This document shows, piece after piece, positions 1-10,249 of a DNA stretch of 64,000 nt. The translations under genes and the position numbers were made by a program. The notes below the pieces were generated by a model. It ran no database searches. It was given only the letters and a program-made list of their open reading frames with translations, and was not told where the DNA came from. The stretch's first letter is position 1. Every line of letters begins with the position of its first letter. This stretch comes from Zonotrichia leucophrys gambelii. Taxonomy: Eukaryota; Chordata; Aves; Passeriformes; Passerellidae. The DNA lies in the NCBI RefSeq assembly GCF_028769735.1, contig NC_088178.1, positions 29,087,857 through 29,151,856 on the forward strand, read 5' to 3'.

Positions 1-825
1 TACTTAATAATTTATTACTTAAAGTCTGCAATGTGGACTTTTTTGTTTAATTATAAAATACTACTTAAGGTCATGAAGAAAAAAGTAGAAAAATTAGTTA
101 TTGTCTTTCAACTTTTATCTTAGTTTTGTATATACTTACATTGTAAAACTTTAAACTCTAAGGTTTCTATTTAGTGATATTGCACACTTTTAATTAAGCT
201 ACACACTTAAAATTTCAGTGTTATTAATTAATTTTAGAAGTTTTTCCTACAGTTTTAAGTTAAATGTAGTGGGTTTTTTAGAGGTTAAAAGGTTAAAATT
301 TGTTAGCATAGAAAGTTTAAAGCTTTTAGTATGTAGAATTCTGCCAGGCTGGATTTTATGGAGCCTTTTCTTTTTGATTTTTCTGCCTTAGGGCACCACC
401 AGCCTTGTTCCCAAACACAAACCCCTGTTCCCTCCTGGGCTGTCGCCTTCTGGATGCTCTCCCTGTTTTTGCCTGTTCACTTCACCCCAGTTAGAGCTGA
501 GTGTTTTCAATTTTGGGAATTTCCAGGTTTTTTTGGACAGGGCCTGAGCCGATCCTGATGGGAGCACATCTGCAGCTTTGCTGCCTTCCCATGCTTGAAT
601 CAGATTGTTTCCATCATCTAAAGCTTGTGGGAGTTATTTTTCCATTTGAAAATGGAACCAATTTGTCTGAATGTTGGACAGATGAATTTATAAGTGACAA
701 TTCTCGCTGTCACCTCATGATCTGGGTCAGGAGATGTCCCAAGGGTGACCCTGGCACTTTTTTTGGTGGTGCTCGTTTCCAGTGTCTCTGCAGGATGGAT
801 TTTGCCATATCCATGGAGGAGATGG
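1..825. other. Upstream intergenic sequence; AT-rich, nothing recognised
   Basis: Positions 1-350 are very AT-rich with many TTAA/TTTTA runs. From about 350 the composition is mixed. Short frames occur, but none resembles a known protein or carries paired splice sites. No repeat family was recognised. Confidence 0.5.
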
Positions 826-1660
826 GGAGGAGCTGGGCAGGGCCTGCAGAATCCCTGAGGGAGCTGGAAGGGGCTGCAGAATCCCTGAGGAGCTGGGCAG
901 GGCCTGCAGAATCCCTGAGGAGCTGGAAGGGGCTGCAGAATCCCTGAGGGAGCCGGGCAGGGGCTGCAGAATCCCTGAGGAGCTGGAAGGGGCTGCAGAA
1001 TCCCTGAGGGAGCCGGGCAGGGCCTGCAGAATCCCTGAGGGAGCCGGGCAGGGCCTGCAGAATCCCTGAGGAGCTGGAAGGGGCTGCAGAATCCCTGAGG
1101 AGCTGGAAGGGGCTGCAGAATCCCTGAGGGAGCTGGGCAGGGGCTGCAGAATCCCTGAGGAGCCGGGCAGGGGCTGCAGAATCCCTGAGGAGCCGGGCAG
1201 GGGCTGCAGAATCCCTGAGGAGCTGGAAGGGGCTGCAGAATCCCTGAGGGAGCCGGGCAGGGGCTGCAGAATCCCTGAGGAGCTGGGCAGGGGCTGCAGA
1301 ATCCCTGAGGAGCGGCAGGGCTGAGAATCCCTGAGGGAGCAGGGAAGGAGCTGCAGAATCCCTGAGGAGCCGGGCAGGGGCTGCAGAATCCCTGAGGGAG
1401 CAGGGAAGGAGCTGCAGAATCCCTGAGGAGCCGGCAGGGGCTGCAGAATCCCTGAGGGAGCAGGGAAGGAGCTGCAGAATCCCTGAGGAGCCGGGCAGGG
1501 CTGCAGAATCCTGAGGAGCTGGGCAGGGGCTGCAGAATCCCTGAGGGAGCTGGACGGGGCCTGCAGAATCCCTGAGGAGCTGGAAGGGGCTGCAGAATCC
1601 CTGAGGAGCTGGAAGGGGCTGCAGAATCCCTGAGGGAGCTGGGCAGGGGCTCACCTGGAG
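826..1660. repeat. 30-bp minisatellite (VNTR), locus 1
   Basis: Some 27 imperfect head-to-tail units of about 28-31 bp have the core CTGCAGAATCCCTGAGGAGC followed by TGGGCAGGGG or TGGAAGGGG. Variants differ by GGAGC/GGGAGC, CTGG/CCGG and GGCAGG/GGAAGG. A 381-residue reverse frame (about 710-1855; LRDSAAPA repeats) and forward frames are products of the array. The same unit occurs in reverse orientation at 50030-50375. Confidence 0.95.
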
Positions 1661-1761
1661 CAAAGGAGGCTCAGGGGCCCTTTGGCTCTGCACAGCTCCT
1701 GCCAGGAGGGGTTTGGGATCTGCTCCAGGGAACAGGGACAGGAGCAGAGGGAACGGCCCCA

Positions 1762-1965
1762 GGCTGGGCCAGGGCAGGTTTAGATTGGATATTTGGGCCA
1801 ATTTCTTCACAAAAACCATTGTCCAGCCCTGGCACAGCTGCCCAGGAGTCCCCATCCCTGGAGAGATTTAAAATCCCTGTGGATGTGGCACTTGAGGACA
1901 CAAGATGGCCTTGGCAGTGCTGGGACTGGTCTTAAAGGTCTTTCCCAACCTGAAAGTTCCTTACA
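1762..1965 (+). mobile_element. CR1 LINE 3'-end fragment
   Basis: The order of recognisable CR1 tail elements is intact: GGTTTAGATTGGATAT, then TTTCTTCACAAAAA, CCCTGGCACAGCTGCCCAGG, a GTGGATGTGGCACTTGAGGA block and CTTAAAGGTCTTTCCCAACC. The fragment is heavily 5'-truncated, as is usual for avian CR1. Confidence 0.8.
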
Positions 1966-2069
1966 ATCCCATCTGAACCAACTCTGCTTTGACTTTAAAA
2001 GAATTAAAGACTGGAAATGTCCCCATGTTGGGCTCTGGACAGGAGGAGAGGGAGCAGCCCCAGACTGGG

Positions 2070-2245
2070 CCAGGGGAGGTTTGGGTTGGAAAGGACCTTA
2101 AATCCCATCCCATTCATCCCATTCCACCCCTGCCATGGCAGGGACACCTCCAGCTGTCCCAGGCTGCTCCCAACCCATCCAACCCAGCCTGGGACACCCC
2201 CAGGGATCCAGGGCAGCCACAGCTGCTGCTCTGGGCAGCCATCCC
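2070..2245 (-). mobile_element. CR1 LINE 3'-end fragment, antisense
   Basis: It reads GTTTGGGTTGGAAAGGACCT, then CCATGGCAGGGACACCTCC, CTGTCCCAGGCTGCTCC and CCAGGGATCCAGGGCAGCCA, the reverse complement of the CR1 tail. Internal CATCC-rich slippage is visible near 2105. Confidence 0.8.
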
Positions 2246-3428
2246 CACCCAGCTCCTGCCCAGGTGGTGGCCTTTGGCCAGCTCAGTGCCACAGCTGTTT
2301 GTCCAGGACTCAGAACCCTCCCAGTCCATCCCAGTCCATCCCAGTGCCAGCAGAGGAGCCAGGAACCCGTGGGAGCCTCTGGCACCTGCAGCACTGCAGC
2401 CCTGGCCAACCTGACCACAGCACAGAGGTGACCCCAGGGGGGCTTTTCCTCCCCAAAACAGAGCAGGGCCAGGCCTTTGAAGCTCCAAATGCAGCCTTCA
2501 TTTCAATTTTCGTTTTAATGAAATTATGTCATCTTCTGTGCTACGTCCCTTTAAATGTTGGGGCTTTATTTGAGTATTTTTAAATGAAATTTTTCCCCCC
2601 CTGTGTGGGGCCACTGACCTCCCCTCCCATATTGCCTCCAGATGTCCAGGAGGGAGCAGGGAGGGGAATCCTGCTGGATCCTGCTCCTCTGGAAAAGTGC
2701 AGGTCCCGCTGGCTGCACTGTGTTTCCAGTGGGGTTAAAGGAGCTCCATCCACAGCCCCACAGAAATGTGGCCCCAACACCTCCACCCTCGGCTGCTCCT
2801 TCCCTTTCCCACCTCCTTTGAGCCATCCTGGGGGGTTCAGCAGGATTTAAATCACTTTGTTTTTAAAGTTTAACCCAGAGGGGTTGTTTTAAGCTGGATC
2901 TGGGTCACTGGGGTGGCCTCAGAGCAGGGAGGAGGAGGAGGAGAGGCTGATGTCCTTGGGCTGGTGGCCTCTAGAGCTGCAGAGAGCAGGAGAGATGTTG
3001 GCTGTAAGTCATAAACATTTCAAAAAGCTTCAAAAATGCAGGAATAAGTGGAATGCAGCAGGCAGGGGAGCCCTGTGCCTGATGCACCATCCAGCACAGC
3101 CCAGGCAGCAGAGCTTTGCCACCAGGAGCCTTTTCCATCTGCATCAATATTCCTGGCTGCTTCCCGAGCTCCTCCAGATGGGCTACAATAGTTTCCTATC
3201 TTCCTTCTTTTGGTCTTTTTTATCTTTTATTTCAATCCAAACAATTTCTCCCTGCCTTGCCAAGCCCTATATTGTATTGCATTCCTGGCTCCTTCAGACA
3301 CAATATCCTCCTTGACCCATCCTGGCACGTTTCCACCTGCCCTGTTGTGTCTGTTCCTCCTGCAAATTCTTCTTGTTCCAGCTCCAAGAGCAGCCCCAGA
3401 GGGATGTGATTTCCTGCTGTCCATCCTC
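2246..3428. other. Intergenic stretch; no gene recognised
   Basis: Mixed-composition DNA with short chance frames on both strands. No splice-bounded frame or known repeat was recognised. It ends at the target-site duplication of the LTR at 3435. Confidence 0.45.
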
Positions 3429-3944
3429 CCAGTTTGTTGGGAAGGATGGAAGCTTGGCAAGAAAATTTTGCAGATATCTGTGCTTGGCAGAAAGCTCTCT
3501 GGAGGTGGAACCTGGGAGCAGGATAGAGATGGAAGCAAGTTTTGATACAGAAGGATAATGGATGTGTAAATTGAGAATTGCTGAGCCAGTCTTGCTGGAC
3601 AACTGAAAAAGCAAAGGTTAAGTCGAGTTGGAAGGAGGGTTTATGACTTAGAGCAAAGGATATGTTGACCAAAAACAAAAAGATGTTTTTATCAGGCAGA
3701 AATAGGTCTTAGGAAATGCAGAAAGATACCACAGGCAAACAGACATGCTGATGTGGCAAGCAGGAAAAAGGTCCGAGGATTTTCCACTGCAAGAAAACTG
3801 AAAAACAACTTTAAGCTTAAAGTGTACCACACTAACTCAGGTGATTGGATGGTATTGACCATAATATGGTAATGAGAGTAGTTGTGGTAGGTTGTAGATA
3901 ATAGTAAAGGTATTGATTGGCACATTATGTATTAATCATCATTA

Positions 3945-4098
3945 TATATATTTTTATATATGTGTGTATATATATATACAATATATATTACATATATATT
4001 ATATAATATATTATATATAATATAATATAATATATATATTATATATATATTCTACATATATATATAGTATATTACATATATACATATATATATGTAAT
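3945..4098. repeat. TA-rich simple repeat inside the solo LTR
   Basis: Nearly pure TA/ATAT sequence with short ATATTATATA palindromes. The corresponding place in the sister LTR at 57.7 kb has no such expansion. Confidence 0.9.
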
Positions 4099-4235
4099 CT
4101 TTTATGAGTAAAGAAAAGTATATAATCCATTTTTACCAAAATTCAAGTGTCTTCAGGCTTGTCCATAGCTGGAGCTGGCAGTTTTAGGTATGGCTCTGTT
4201 ACCCACAACCTGAGAATGCTGTAAGATCTTCTACA

Positions 4236-4480
4236 CAAGAAATTGCATTTTGTATACAATATATGGCATTTTGTGTACAATGAGCTGCATTTTGTGTACA
4301 ATAAGCTGCATTTTGTATATACAATATACAGCATTTTGTGTATAAAACATACAGCATTTTGTATACAATATACAGCATTTTGTATACAATAAATGGCATT
4401 TTGTATACAATATATGGCATTTTGTATACAATAAATGGCATTTTCTATACAATAAATGGCATTTTCTATAGAATAAGCAG
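4236..4480. repeat. 20-22-bp tandem repeat inside the solo LTR
   Basis: About a dozen units of GGCATTTTGTATACAATAAA type, of which three carry an intact AATAAA. The sister LTR has a single copy of this segment (about 58218-58240). Reverse frames reading IVYKMP or LYTKCH repeats are products of the array. Confidence 0.9.
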
Positions 4481-4535
4481 CATTTTGAGGAGCTGCCTGG
4501 AGTCCCACATCTCATCCCAGGTTCTTACACCAGTT

Positions 4536-5009
4536 ACACAAAGTTTCCCTCACACACCACAGGGATAAATTCCCGTTCCCAAATCCTCTCCAGCTGCCCA
4601 GAAGGGCTGGATTTGGGAATGTCACTCCACTTTGGGGACACTTTTTTGGGAAGCATCCCTTTTAAGTGACTCATCTGTTTGCATGTGCACCCGAGGTTGA
4701 TTCCTGTGCCAAAAAAGCACATTTTCAATTTCTGAATTGTTGCTGCTGGGCAAGTCAGGGCAAGGTTTAATTGTGAGGCTCCACCTCTGTCTCCCCAACT
4801 AGACCAAAAATTACTTAAATTTTTCTCATCTTTAATTTTCTCATCTTTAATGGCTAGGAAAAAAAAAATTTGAAGGCCCTTTTGAGCATTTCTATGCATT
4901 TCTTCATTTTTTTCCAATGTCTTCTCTGCATAATTTAATCTTTTGGGATAAAACTAAGGATAACCTGCTTGTTTAAGTGTGAAAAAGTTCTTCTGTGGAA
5001 AAAAAAAAA
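4536..5009. other. Intergenic stretch; nothing recognised
   Basis: AT-rich sequence with short A and T runs. A 127-residue reverse frame has no recognisable family and no splice support. Confidence 0.4.
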
Positions 5010-5530
5010 TTAGTTTGTGCAAAGTAAATATATTTTAAATAATTGTATGAAAAAGATTAGTTTAAGTGTTTATCTCTGTCTTAAGGATTTGCCACAGAGA
5101 TATCAAATTTATTTTATGTTGGCTAAATTATAACACTGATATTTTAATAAATCCACCAAAAAAGTAAAAAAAAAAAGTGTTCTACTGCTAAGTTCAAGCT
5201 AATTTGACTCATAAGTCAGGGCTGATGGAAGCAGATCCCAGCTCTGGGGTAATTTAATCTAATTTAGGATAATTTCAAACTGAGTGCAAAGGTGCCTTGG
5301 AATATTTAATGTAATTGAGGGTTTTTTTGAGATCAGTGATGTGCAATGAGGAAGACCCTGGTTCTACTCTTGATAGATATGAATATTAATGAGTTTGCAC
5401 TGGTACAATTTGGCCAACATAAAGTAAATTTTATATCTCTGTGGCAAATCCTTAAGAGAGAAATAAGGACTTAAATGATTCTTTTTAATACTATTATTTA
5501 AGATATATTTACTTTGCACAAGCTAAATTG
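5010..5530. repeat. Large imperfect inverted repeat (arms about 135 bp, spacer about 245 bp)
   Basis: The left arm (about 5010-5150) and right arm (about 5395-5530) are reverse complements with only scattered mismatches. For example, left AAGGATTTGCCACAGAGATA pairs with right TATCTCTGTGGCAAATCCTT, and left TTGTGCAAAGTAAATATATT pairs with a right segment one or two bases different. The structure resembles a foldback or MITE-like DNA transposon, but no target-site duplication was found and no family is assigned. Confidence 0.8.
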
Positions 5531-6268
5531 TTTATCCCATTTAGTACTTCTTTTTTGCCTGACAGAATTGGTTCTGTTCAGAACTAAGAAAAATATTTTC
5601 ATTTGCTACCTTTGGCTCCAGGTTCTGTTTTGCCAGCCGCTCTTCCCACAAGAGAAATGCAATCACAACTTGCTTAATTGCTGAATAACAGATAAGAAAA
5701 ACGAAAGGATAAATGCCTTCATGGGCCCAGGCCCAAAGCAGAGCCTGAATATTATAATAATAATAATAATAATTTCACAGCTGAAATACAGGCTGTGACC
5801 AGCGGCACCGCTCTGATGGATCTGAGGCTGTCTGTCTGTCTGTCTGTGCCTCATCCTCATTTGTCATTGTCATTGCCACTGGAAGGCTCTGCTGGGAGAT
5901 CTTCCCATTGCTGCTGCTCCAAAAGGGCATTTTCCCATTGCAAGGAATGCATGAATTCAGGACTGGTAATAACACCTGGCAATTACATAGTCCTTTACAC
6001 ATTCAGTGGATTATACCAACTCTGACATTAATTCAGCTGGACTGCCTCTTCTCCTCTGCTCTTTGCCTTAAAATTCTCTTTAGCAAAAAACTTGGTTTGG
6101 CACGCGCAGATCTGTGTGCGACCAGCAAAATCTTCATCTTTATGGGCAAAAAGAAACGAGGCTGAAGTCTGAGCTATAAAACACAAGGCTGGCTTGTAAA
6201 TTTACAGTCCAGCATAAATTAGGAGTGGTGCACAGGTGTGACAAGCCAAAGATGGACTTGAGATTGCA
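5531..6268. other. Intergenic stretch with a short ATA run
   Basis: It contains an (ATT/ATA)n run at about 5748-5775 and a (TGTC)n run near 5828-5848. No exon or repeat family was recognised. Confidence 0.4.
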
Positions 6269-6380
6269 GAGATATTCAAAACAGTCTCCTTTTTTTTGGT
6301 TAATATGAATTTTCTTTAGTTTTCTTTACTTCTGCAGGTCCTAATGAGTGGTGAAATTGCCGACCATCGAGCTGGGTATA
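6269..6380 (+). pseudogene. Exon-like cassette, copy 1 (probably decayed; gene unknown)
   Basis: This 112-bp segment aligns with 8651-8750. Both begin GAGATATTCAAAACAGT, share a TTAATATG and TTTTCTTTA tract, and are followed by an AG acceptor and the same open frame. Here the acceptor is CTTCTGCAG (AG at 6336-6337) and the frame reads VLMSGEIADHRAGYT. Similarity stops near 6380 and the donor of the other copy (AAG before GTAACT) is missing, so this copy looks truncated at its 3' end. Confidence 0.5.
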
Positions 6381-7029
6381 CTGTGTGTGCCTTGTCCCTG
6401 CCGGCAGGAGGGAGGGCTGGCACACCGGAGAGGAACGCTGCTGATAAAATGATCAAAGAAAAGCAGAATCCTCGAGCCCAACGAGCTGTACCCACCCAGG
6501 AGAGCAAACAGAGCGCTCTGCTTTTCCCTTTTTTCAGATGCCGTGTGGTTCCTGACCGGCTGCTGGGGACGGACAGACTCTGCCGTGCCTGGCTGTTTCC
6601 CTGATAAGCTATCAGGAATTAGCCACCGCAGTATTGCTCCTTGCTCTGATGAATCATTAGCAGCCAATTTGCAGAGGCTTTGGGGCAAGTCCCCACCGGC
6701 CCTCTCGCTGCAGGAACATTAATTTGCTGTTTGCTGTGGGAGGGCAGGCCCTGGACACTGCCCAATCCCACTGCAGCAATCCCTGTTTTCTGTTTGGATT
6801 GGGATAAAAATCACCCCCAGGAAGGGATGGACAGCTCACAGCATGAAATCAGGTAATCCTCAAGAGGGGACTGAGACAAACCCAATGCCACCCTGGGTTT
6901 CACGGTTGCCACAAGGCCACTCCACACCTGTGGTGGCCACGCTCTGCAGATCTTCCCTCTGGGCTCCACGTGTGGGATTAATCCTGGATTGATGGATCCT
7001 CCCATGGCTGCAGGACATCTGAGCCTGCA
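6381..7029. other. Intergenic stretch; nothing recognised
   Basis: The first 200 bp keep several CpG dinucleotides (for example TCGAGC, CCGGAG, ACGAGC). No protein-like frame or known repeat was recognised. Confidence 0.4.
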
Positions 7030-7385
7030 CAGAGCTGGGGCATGCTTTGGGTTGGAAAGGACCTTTAAAAATCCATGGCAGGGACACCTTCCCCTGTCCC
7101 AGGCTGCTCCAAACCCCAGTGTCCAGGTGGCCTTGGGCACTGCAGGGATCCAGGGGCAGCCACAGCAAATCTGGGAATTCCTTCCAATATCCCATCTCAA
7201 TCTGCCTTATTTCATCTCCCAGCCATTCCCTGTGTGCTGTCCCTCCATCCCTGTCCCCAGTCCCTCTGCAGCTCTCCTGGAGCTCCTTTAGCCACTGGAA
7301 GCTCTCCCTGGATGCTTCCCTTCTCCAGGTGAGCATTCCCAGCTCTCCCAGCCTGGCTCCTGGAGCAGCTCCACGTCCTCCCTGT
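7030..7385 (-). mobile_element. CR1 LINE 3'-end fragment, antisense
   Basis: The order is GGGTTGGAAAGGACCTTTAA, CCATGGCAGGGACACCTTCC, CTGTCCCAGGCTGCTCC, GGATCCAGGGGCAGCCACAG, then the upstream CR1 segment with CTCCTGGAGCTCCTTTAG and CTTCTCCAGGTGAGCATTCC. This is one of the longer CR1 pieces in the window. Confidence 0.8.
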
Positions 7386-8650
7386 GCTGAGGATCCCAGA
7401 ACTTGAATATTCCTGTGAATATTCCCAGGGAATCCTTCCCAGGAGTGCACCAAAGGGCTCCCTGTGGATTTTGACCTCATTATTCCAAACTTATCCTTGT
7501 ACAACTTTCCTTCAAACCTCCTCTTGCTCCAACAAAGACATGGAAAACCTTCAGATGAGTTCAGTCACTTATTAACTAAGGATTCCTCAGAAAGGCTCAG
7601 TTTTCTCCTTAATGCCATGGAGGATCTTTGCATTTTCATCACTTTTTTTTTTTTCAACTTCCATGATGAATAACTGGGGAAAAAAGTTCTATTTCTTTAC
7701 CACATCCAGCTGTTTGTTAGGTGGTGGAGCAGAAATCTGTGATAAGAATCAGGAGGCAGAGCCAAACTGATAAATTTCCATCTTGATGATGGAAAAAGAA
7801 AAGCAGCTGGGATTTTTCTCTTTGTTTTTTTTTAATATTAAGTCTAGACTCTACGTGTTGTGCTGCTGGGAAATGATCTGGAAATATTTACCAAATTGCA
7901 TTCTGATTATGATGTCAATAATCAAGTGAAAAGAATGAGCAGAGGTTTGATTTAGGAAGGAAAAGAAATCCCTGATTTGCAGCTCCATGTTGCTCAAGAG
8001 AGCAGCTCTGAGCTTCCAGGACAGAACTTTTTGTTCTTTCCTCCCATTTGGTAAAATCCATTCTCAGCAGCCCTTGTGAGTGCCATGAAACCAGAATTTC
8101 ACATCCCAAACTCCAGAGAAGGGATTGGGGTGAGGAGATTTCACTTTTTGGCTTCCTGTTTAAAATCCAGAGCGCCCATTCCAGCCTACCTTATTTATCT
8201 TGTAACATGACAGAAATCCCAGATTCAGGTGCATTCCAGCCTTTCCAGTGGCAGATCTTGCTGTTACTGGTAGTTAAATTCATCATTTTCCTTGGAAGTG
8301 GACCTGATTCCATGGAGTTTGCAGTCCTGCCCACAGGATAGTTTAGAGGGTTAAATATCTGGAGGAATAATTCCAGTTGAGAAAAGCAGGTGTCCCATAT
8401 AGTCACAACAGAGTGGTGATGTTATAGGGGATAGTTTTTGGAGGGTTTAAAGGAAAGGGATACAAAAAATGCAGCAAAAGCTGTCACAAAACAAAAGAGC
8501 TCTGTGGTCTTAAAATAATGACAAAAAAAGGACAAATATATTGATTTCTTTATAAATTTGGGTACTTTTTATAGCCTGTAACTGGTTCACTCTGATAGCA
8601 TCCCCCAGAATAAGGCAAATCCTACATTTACGCTCAGATCTTGCAAGATA
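7386..8650. other. Intergenic stretch; nothing recognised
   Basis: AT-richer sequence with a T run near 7645 and short chance frames. No splice-bounded conserved frame or repeat family was recognised. Confidence 0.4.
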
Positions 8651-8715
8651 GAGATATTCAAAACAGTATTTTCTTGGGGTTAATATGCATTTTCTTTACT
8701 TTTCTTTAATTCTAG

Positions 8716-8766
8716 GTCCTAATGAGTGGTGAAATTCCAAACCATCGAGCTGGATACATTGAAAAG
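8716..8766 (+). CDS. Candidate 51-nt coding exon of an unidentified gene
   Basis: The segment is bounded by a pyrimidine-rich acceptor (TTTTCTTTAATTCTAG, AG at 8714-8715) and a good donor (AAG, then GTAACT at 8767). It is exactly 17 codons, phase 0 at both ends, reading VLMSGEIPNHRAGYIEK. The other two frames contain stops. A related copy with intronic flank lies at 6269-6380, and two of the differences (GGA/GGG, TAC/TAT) are synonymous, which hints at past coding constraint. I do not recognise the protein family. UBE2U and ROR1 lie upstream of CACHD1 in mammals, but this peptide does not match what I recall of either. It could also be an exon of a lineage-specific transcript or a chance frame. 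Confidence 0.4.
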
Positions 8767-9311
8767 GTAACTACCTGCAGATTGTGTCATTGAAGCATTT
8801 ATTTAGGTGCACATTAGCTATGCCTAAAAAGGTCATAAAAGAAAATTCCCCTTATTGGCTGCCTAATTTCAGAGGCCATAACCAGCTCAAGGTGTTCCCC
8901 AGCTCTGGTGTGGATCCTGTTGCAGCCTGGCTGCTAAAGGAATTCCAGATGTGCTGGGGCAGAGGAGGAGGAGGATGGGGAGGCTGTGATGCCAGCACAG
9001 AGCAGGGTGTTTGTGAGGTGGGAAAAAACCCCAGATTTTGGCCCTTTTTGAGAAAAATTAATATATTATATTATTTTATTAATATATAATATTTATTAAT
9101 TAGTTTTATTTATTTAATAAATATATTTATTATAAAATTATGTAATCCCTTACAATAATAATGTAATCCTATTTTGGGATTATATCTGAAGTGATGCAGA
9201 GGAGGGAAGCAGAGCTTGGTGTCCAGGTGTGGAAATTTGGCTGCTGAGGGATGCAGCCAGTGGGCAAAGGGAAAATGGTGATGGGAGCTCCACCCTGCCC
9301 CTGGAACAGAT
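8767..9311. other. Sequence following the candidate exon; AT-rich patch at 9055-9175
   Basis: The first half is unremarkable. From 9055 to 9175 the DNA is nearly pure A/T with TTAATATAT-type palindromes. No gene was recognised. Confidence 0.4.
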
Positions 9312-9720
9312 CCAGAATAAAGCAGGGATTGATTCCAAGGATCTCCTCCATGGATCCCCCTTGGGCAGCCCCAGAGCCCAGCCAGGGCTGCACCCAAGAT
9401 GAACCAAAATGGCCCCAAAATGCACGAGGGGCACGGGCTCTGTCCCTGGGATCAGCTCTGCTCCATTTGCACCTTGCAGTTCATTGTCCCATCCCAGCTT
9501 TAGCCCAGGCAGTCCCACCCTGCTTGTTTTTCTCTCTCCAGCCCCCGGGGTTTGTGCTCTGGGCTGAGATTTGGGTCATTTGTCCTTGGTGCCCAGCTGG
9601 AGCAGGAATTGTTTTGTCTCCTGCTCTGTGCACAGAGCTCAGCATCCCTGATGTGAGCCCAGACCCACACACTAAAGCAGCACAGAGTGTGAAAATAGAG
9701 AAGCCAAACCTGAGGCATCA
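9312..9720. repeat. Local repeat family, copy A (409 bp)
   Basis: It aligns base for base with 13231-13639 at roughly 97-98% by eye, without length change. Its second half (9504-9720, 217 bp) is also present at 10033-10249. A 222-residue forward frame (9251-9919) runs through it, and a reverse frame starting MGLPGLKLGWDNELQG is shared with copy C. Neither frame resembles a known protein. It could be an unclassified interspersed element or a segmental duplication. Confidence 0.9.
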
Positions 9721-9984
9721 CCCCAGCCCAGGATTTTTAGGAGGCAGAGTGATGAGGAGGAGCCAGGGCAGAGCTGTCCCTGAGGAGATGAATCCTGTGG
9801 GATTTGCCACGTTTGTGGTGGGGGCCAGCAAAGGGAAAATCTTTAATTTTCCTCCTTCCCATAAGAAAATCCTGCTAAAGAAATGTTCTGGATTCAGGGC
9901 TGTTCTCAAGTGGAATTGAGGAAGGAGATCCAGGGGGCTGATCCAGGTGGGATGAGATAATCCAGTGTGGCTCCTGTCAGGAAG

Positions 9985-10032
9985 GAGAATCCCAGAATCC
10001 TGGAATGGTTTGGGTTGGAGCCTTAAATCCCA
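9985..10032 (-). mobile_element. CR1 terminal fragment, antisense
   Basis: It reads CCAGAATCCTGGAATGGTTT, then GGGTTGGAGCCTTAAATCCC, the reverse complement of the extreme 3' end of CR1. It abuts copy B of the local repeat at 10033, so the junction may mark how copy B arrived. Confidence 0.7.
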
Positions 10033-10249
10033 CCCAGGCAGTCCCACCCTGCTTGTTTTTCTCTCTCCAGCCCACGGGGTTTGTGCTCTGGGCTGAGATT
10101 TGGGTCATTTGTCCTTGGTGCCCAGCTGGAGCAGGAATTGTTTTGTCTCCTGCTCTGTGCACAGAGCTCAGCATCCCTGATGTGAGCCCAGACCCTCACA
10201 CTAAAGCAGCACAGAGTGTGAAAATAGAAAAGCAGAACCTGAGCCATCA
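10033..10249. repeat. Local repeat family, copy B (217 bp, 3' half only)
   Basis: It is nearly identical to 9504-9720 and 13423-13639. It shares CCCACGGGG with copy C, against CCCCCGGGG in copy A, and has CCCTCACAC where the others have CCACACAC. Confidence 0.9.

Larger units (their letters stand above)
3435..4529 (+). mobile_element. Solo LTR of a class II (ERVK-like) endogenous retrovirus, copy 1
   Basis: The element begins TGTTGGGAAGGATGG and ends GGTTCTTACA (TG...CA). It is flanked by a perfect 6-bp target-site duplication CCAGTT (3429-3434 and 4530-4535); six bases is the usual length for class II elements. It aligns over its length with the LTR at 57290-58281, sharing for example TTTTCCACTGCAAGAAAACT, the GAATTGCTGAGCCAG block and GGAGTCCCACATC. 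No gag, pol or env sequence adjoins it, so it is a recombined solo LTR. It contains an AT-rich expansion (about 3945-4098), one TATA-like GTATATAAT (4118-4126) and a 20-bp array (4236-4480). Confidence 0.85.

Noticed and set aside
710..1855. 381-residue reverse reading frame with LRDSAAPA repeats
   Set aside because: It is the 30-bp minisatellite read in an open frame, with no domain, no splice sites and no start context.
3435..4529. Intact provirus
   Set aside because: Only one LTR with matching target duplications is present, and no gag, pol or env sequence is found next to it or to the LTR at 57290.
6860..7504. 214-residue reverse frame
   Set aside because: It overlaps an antisense CR1 fragment and has no clear similarity to CR1 reverse transcriptase or any other protein I know.
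9251..9919. 222-residue forward frame
   Set aside because: It runs through copy A of the local repeat and into unrelated sequence. It is not preserved across copies B and C and has no recognisable domain.
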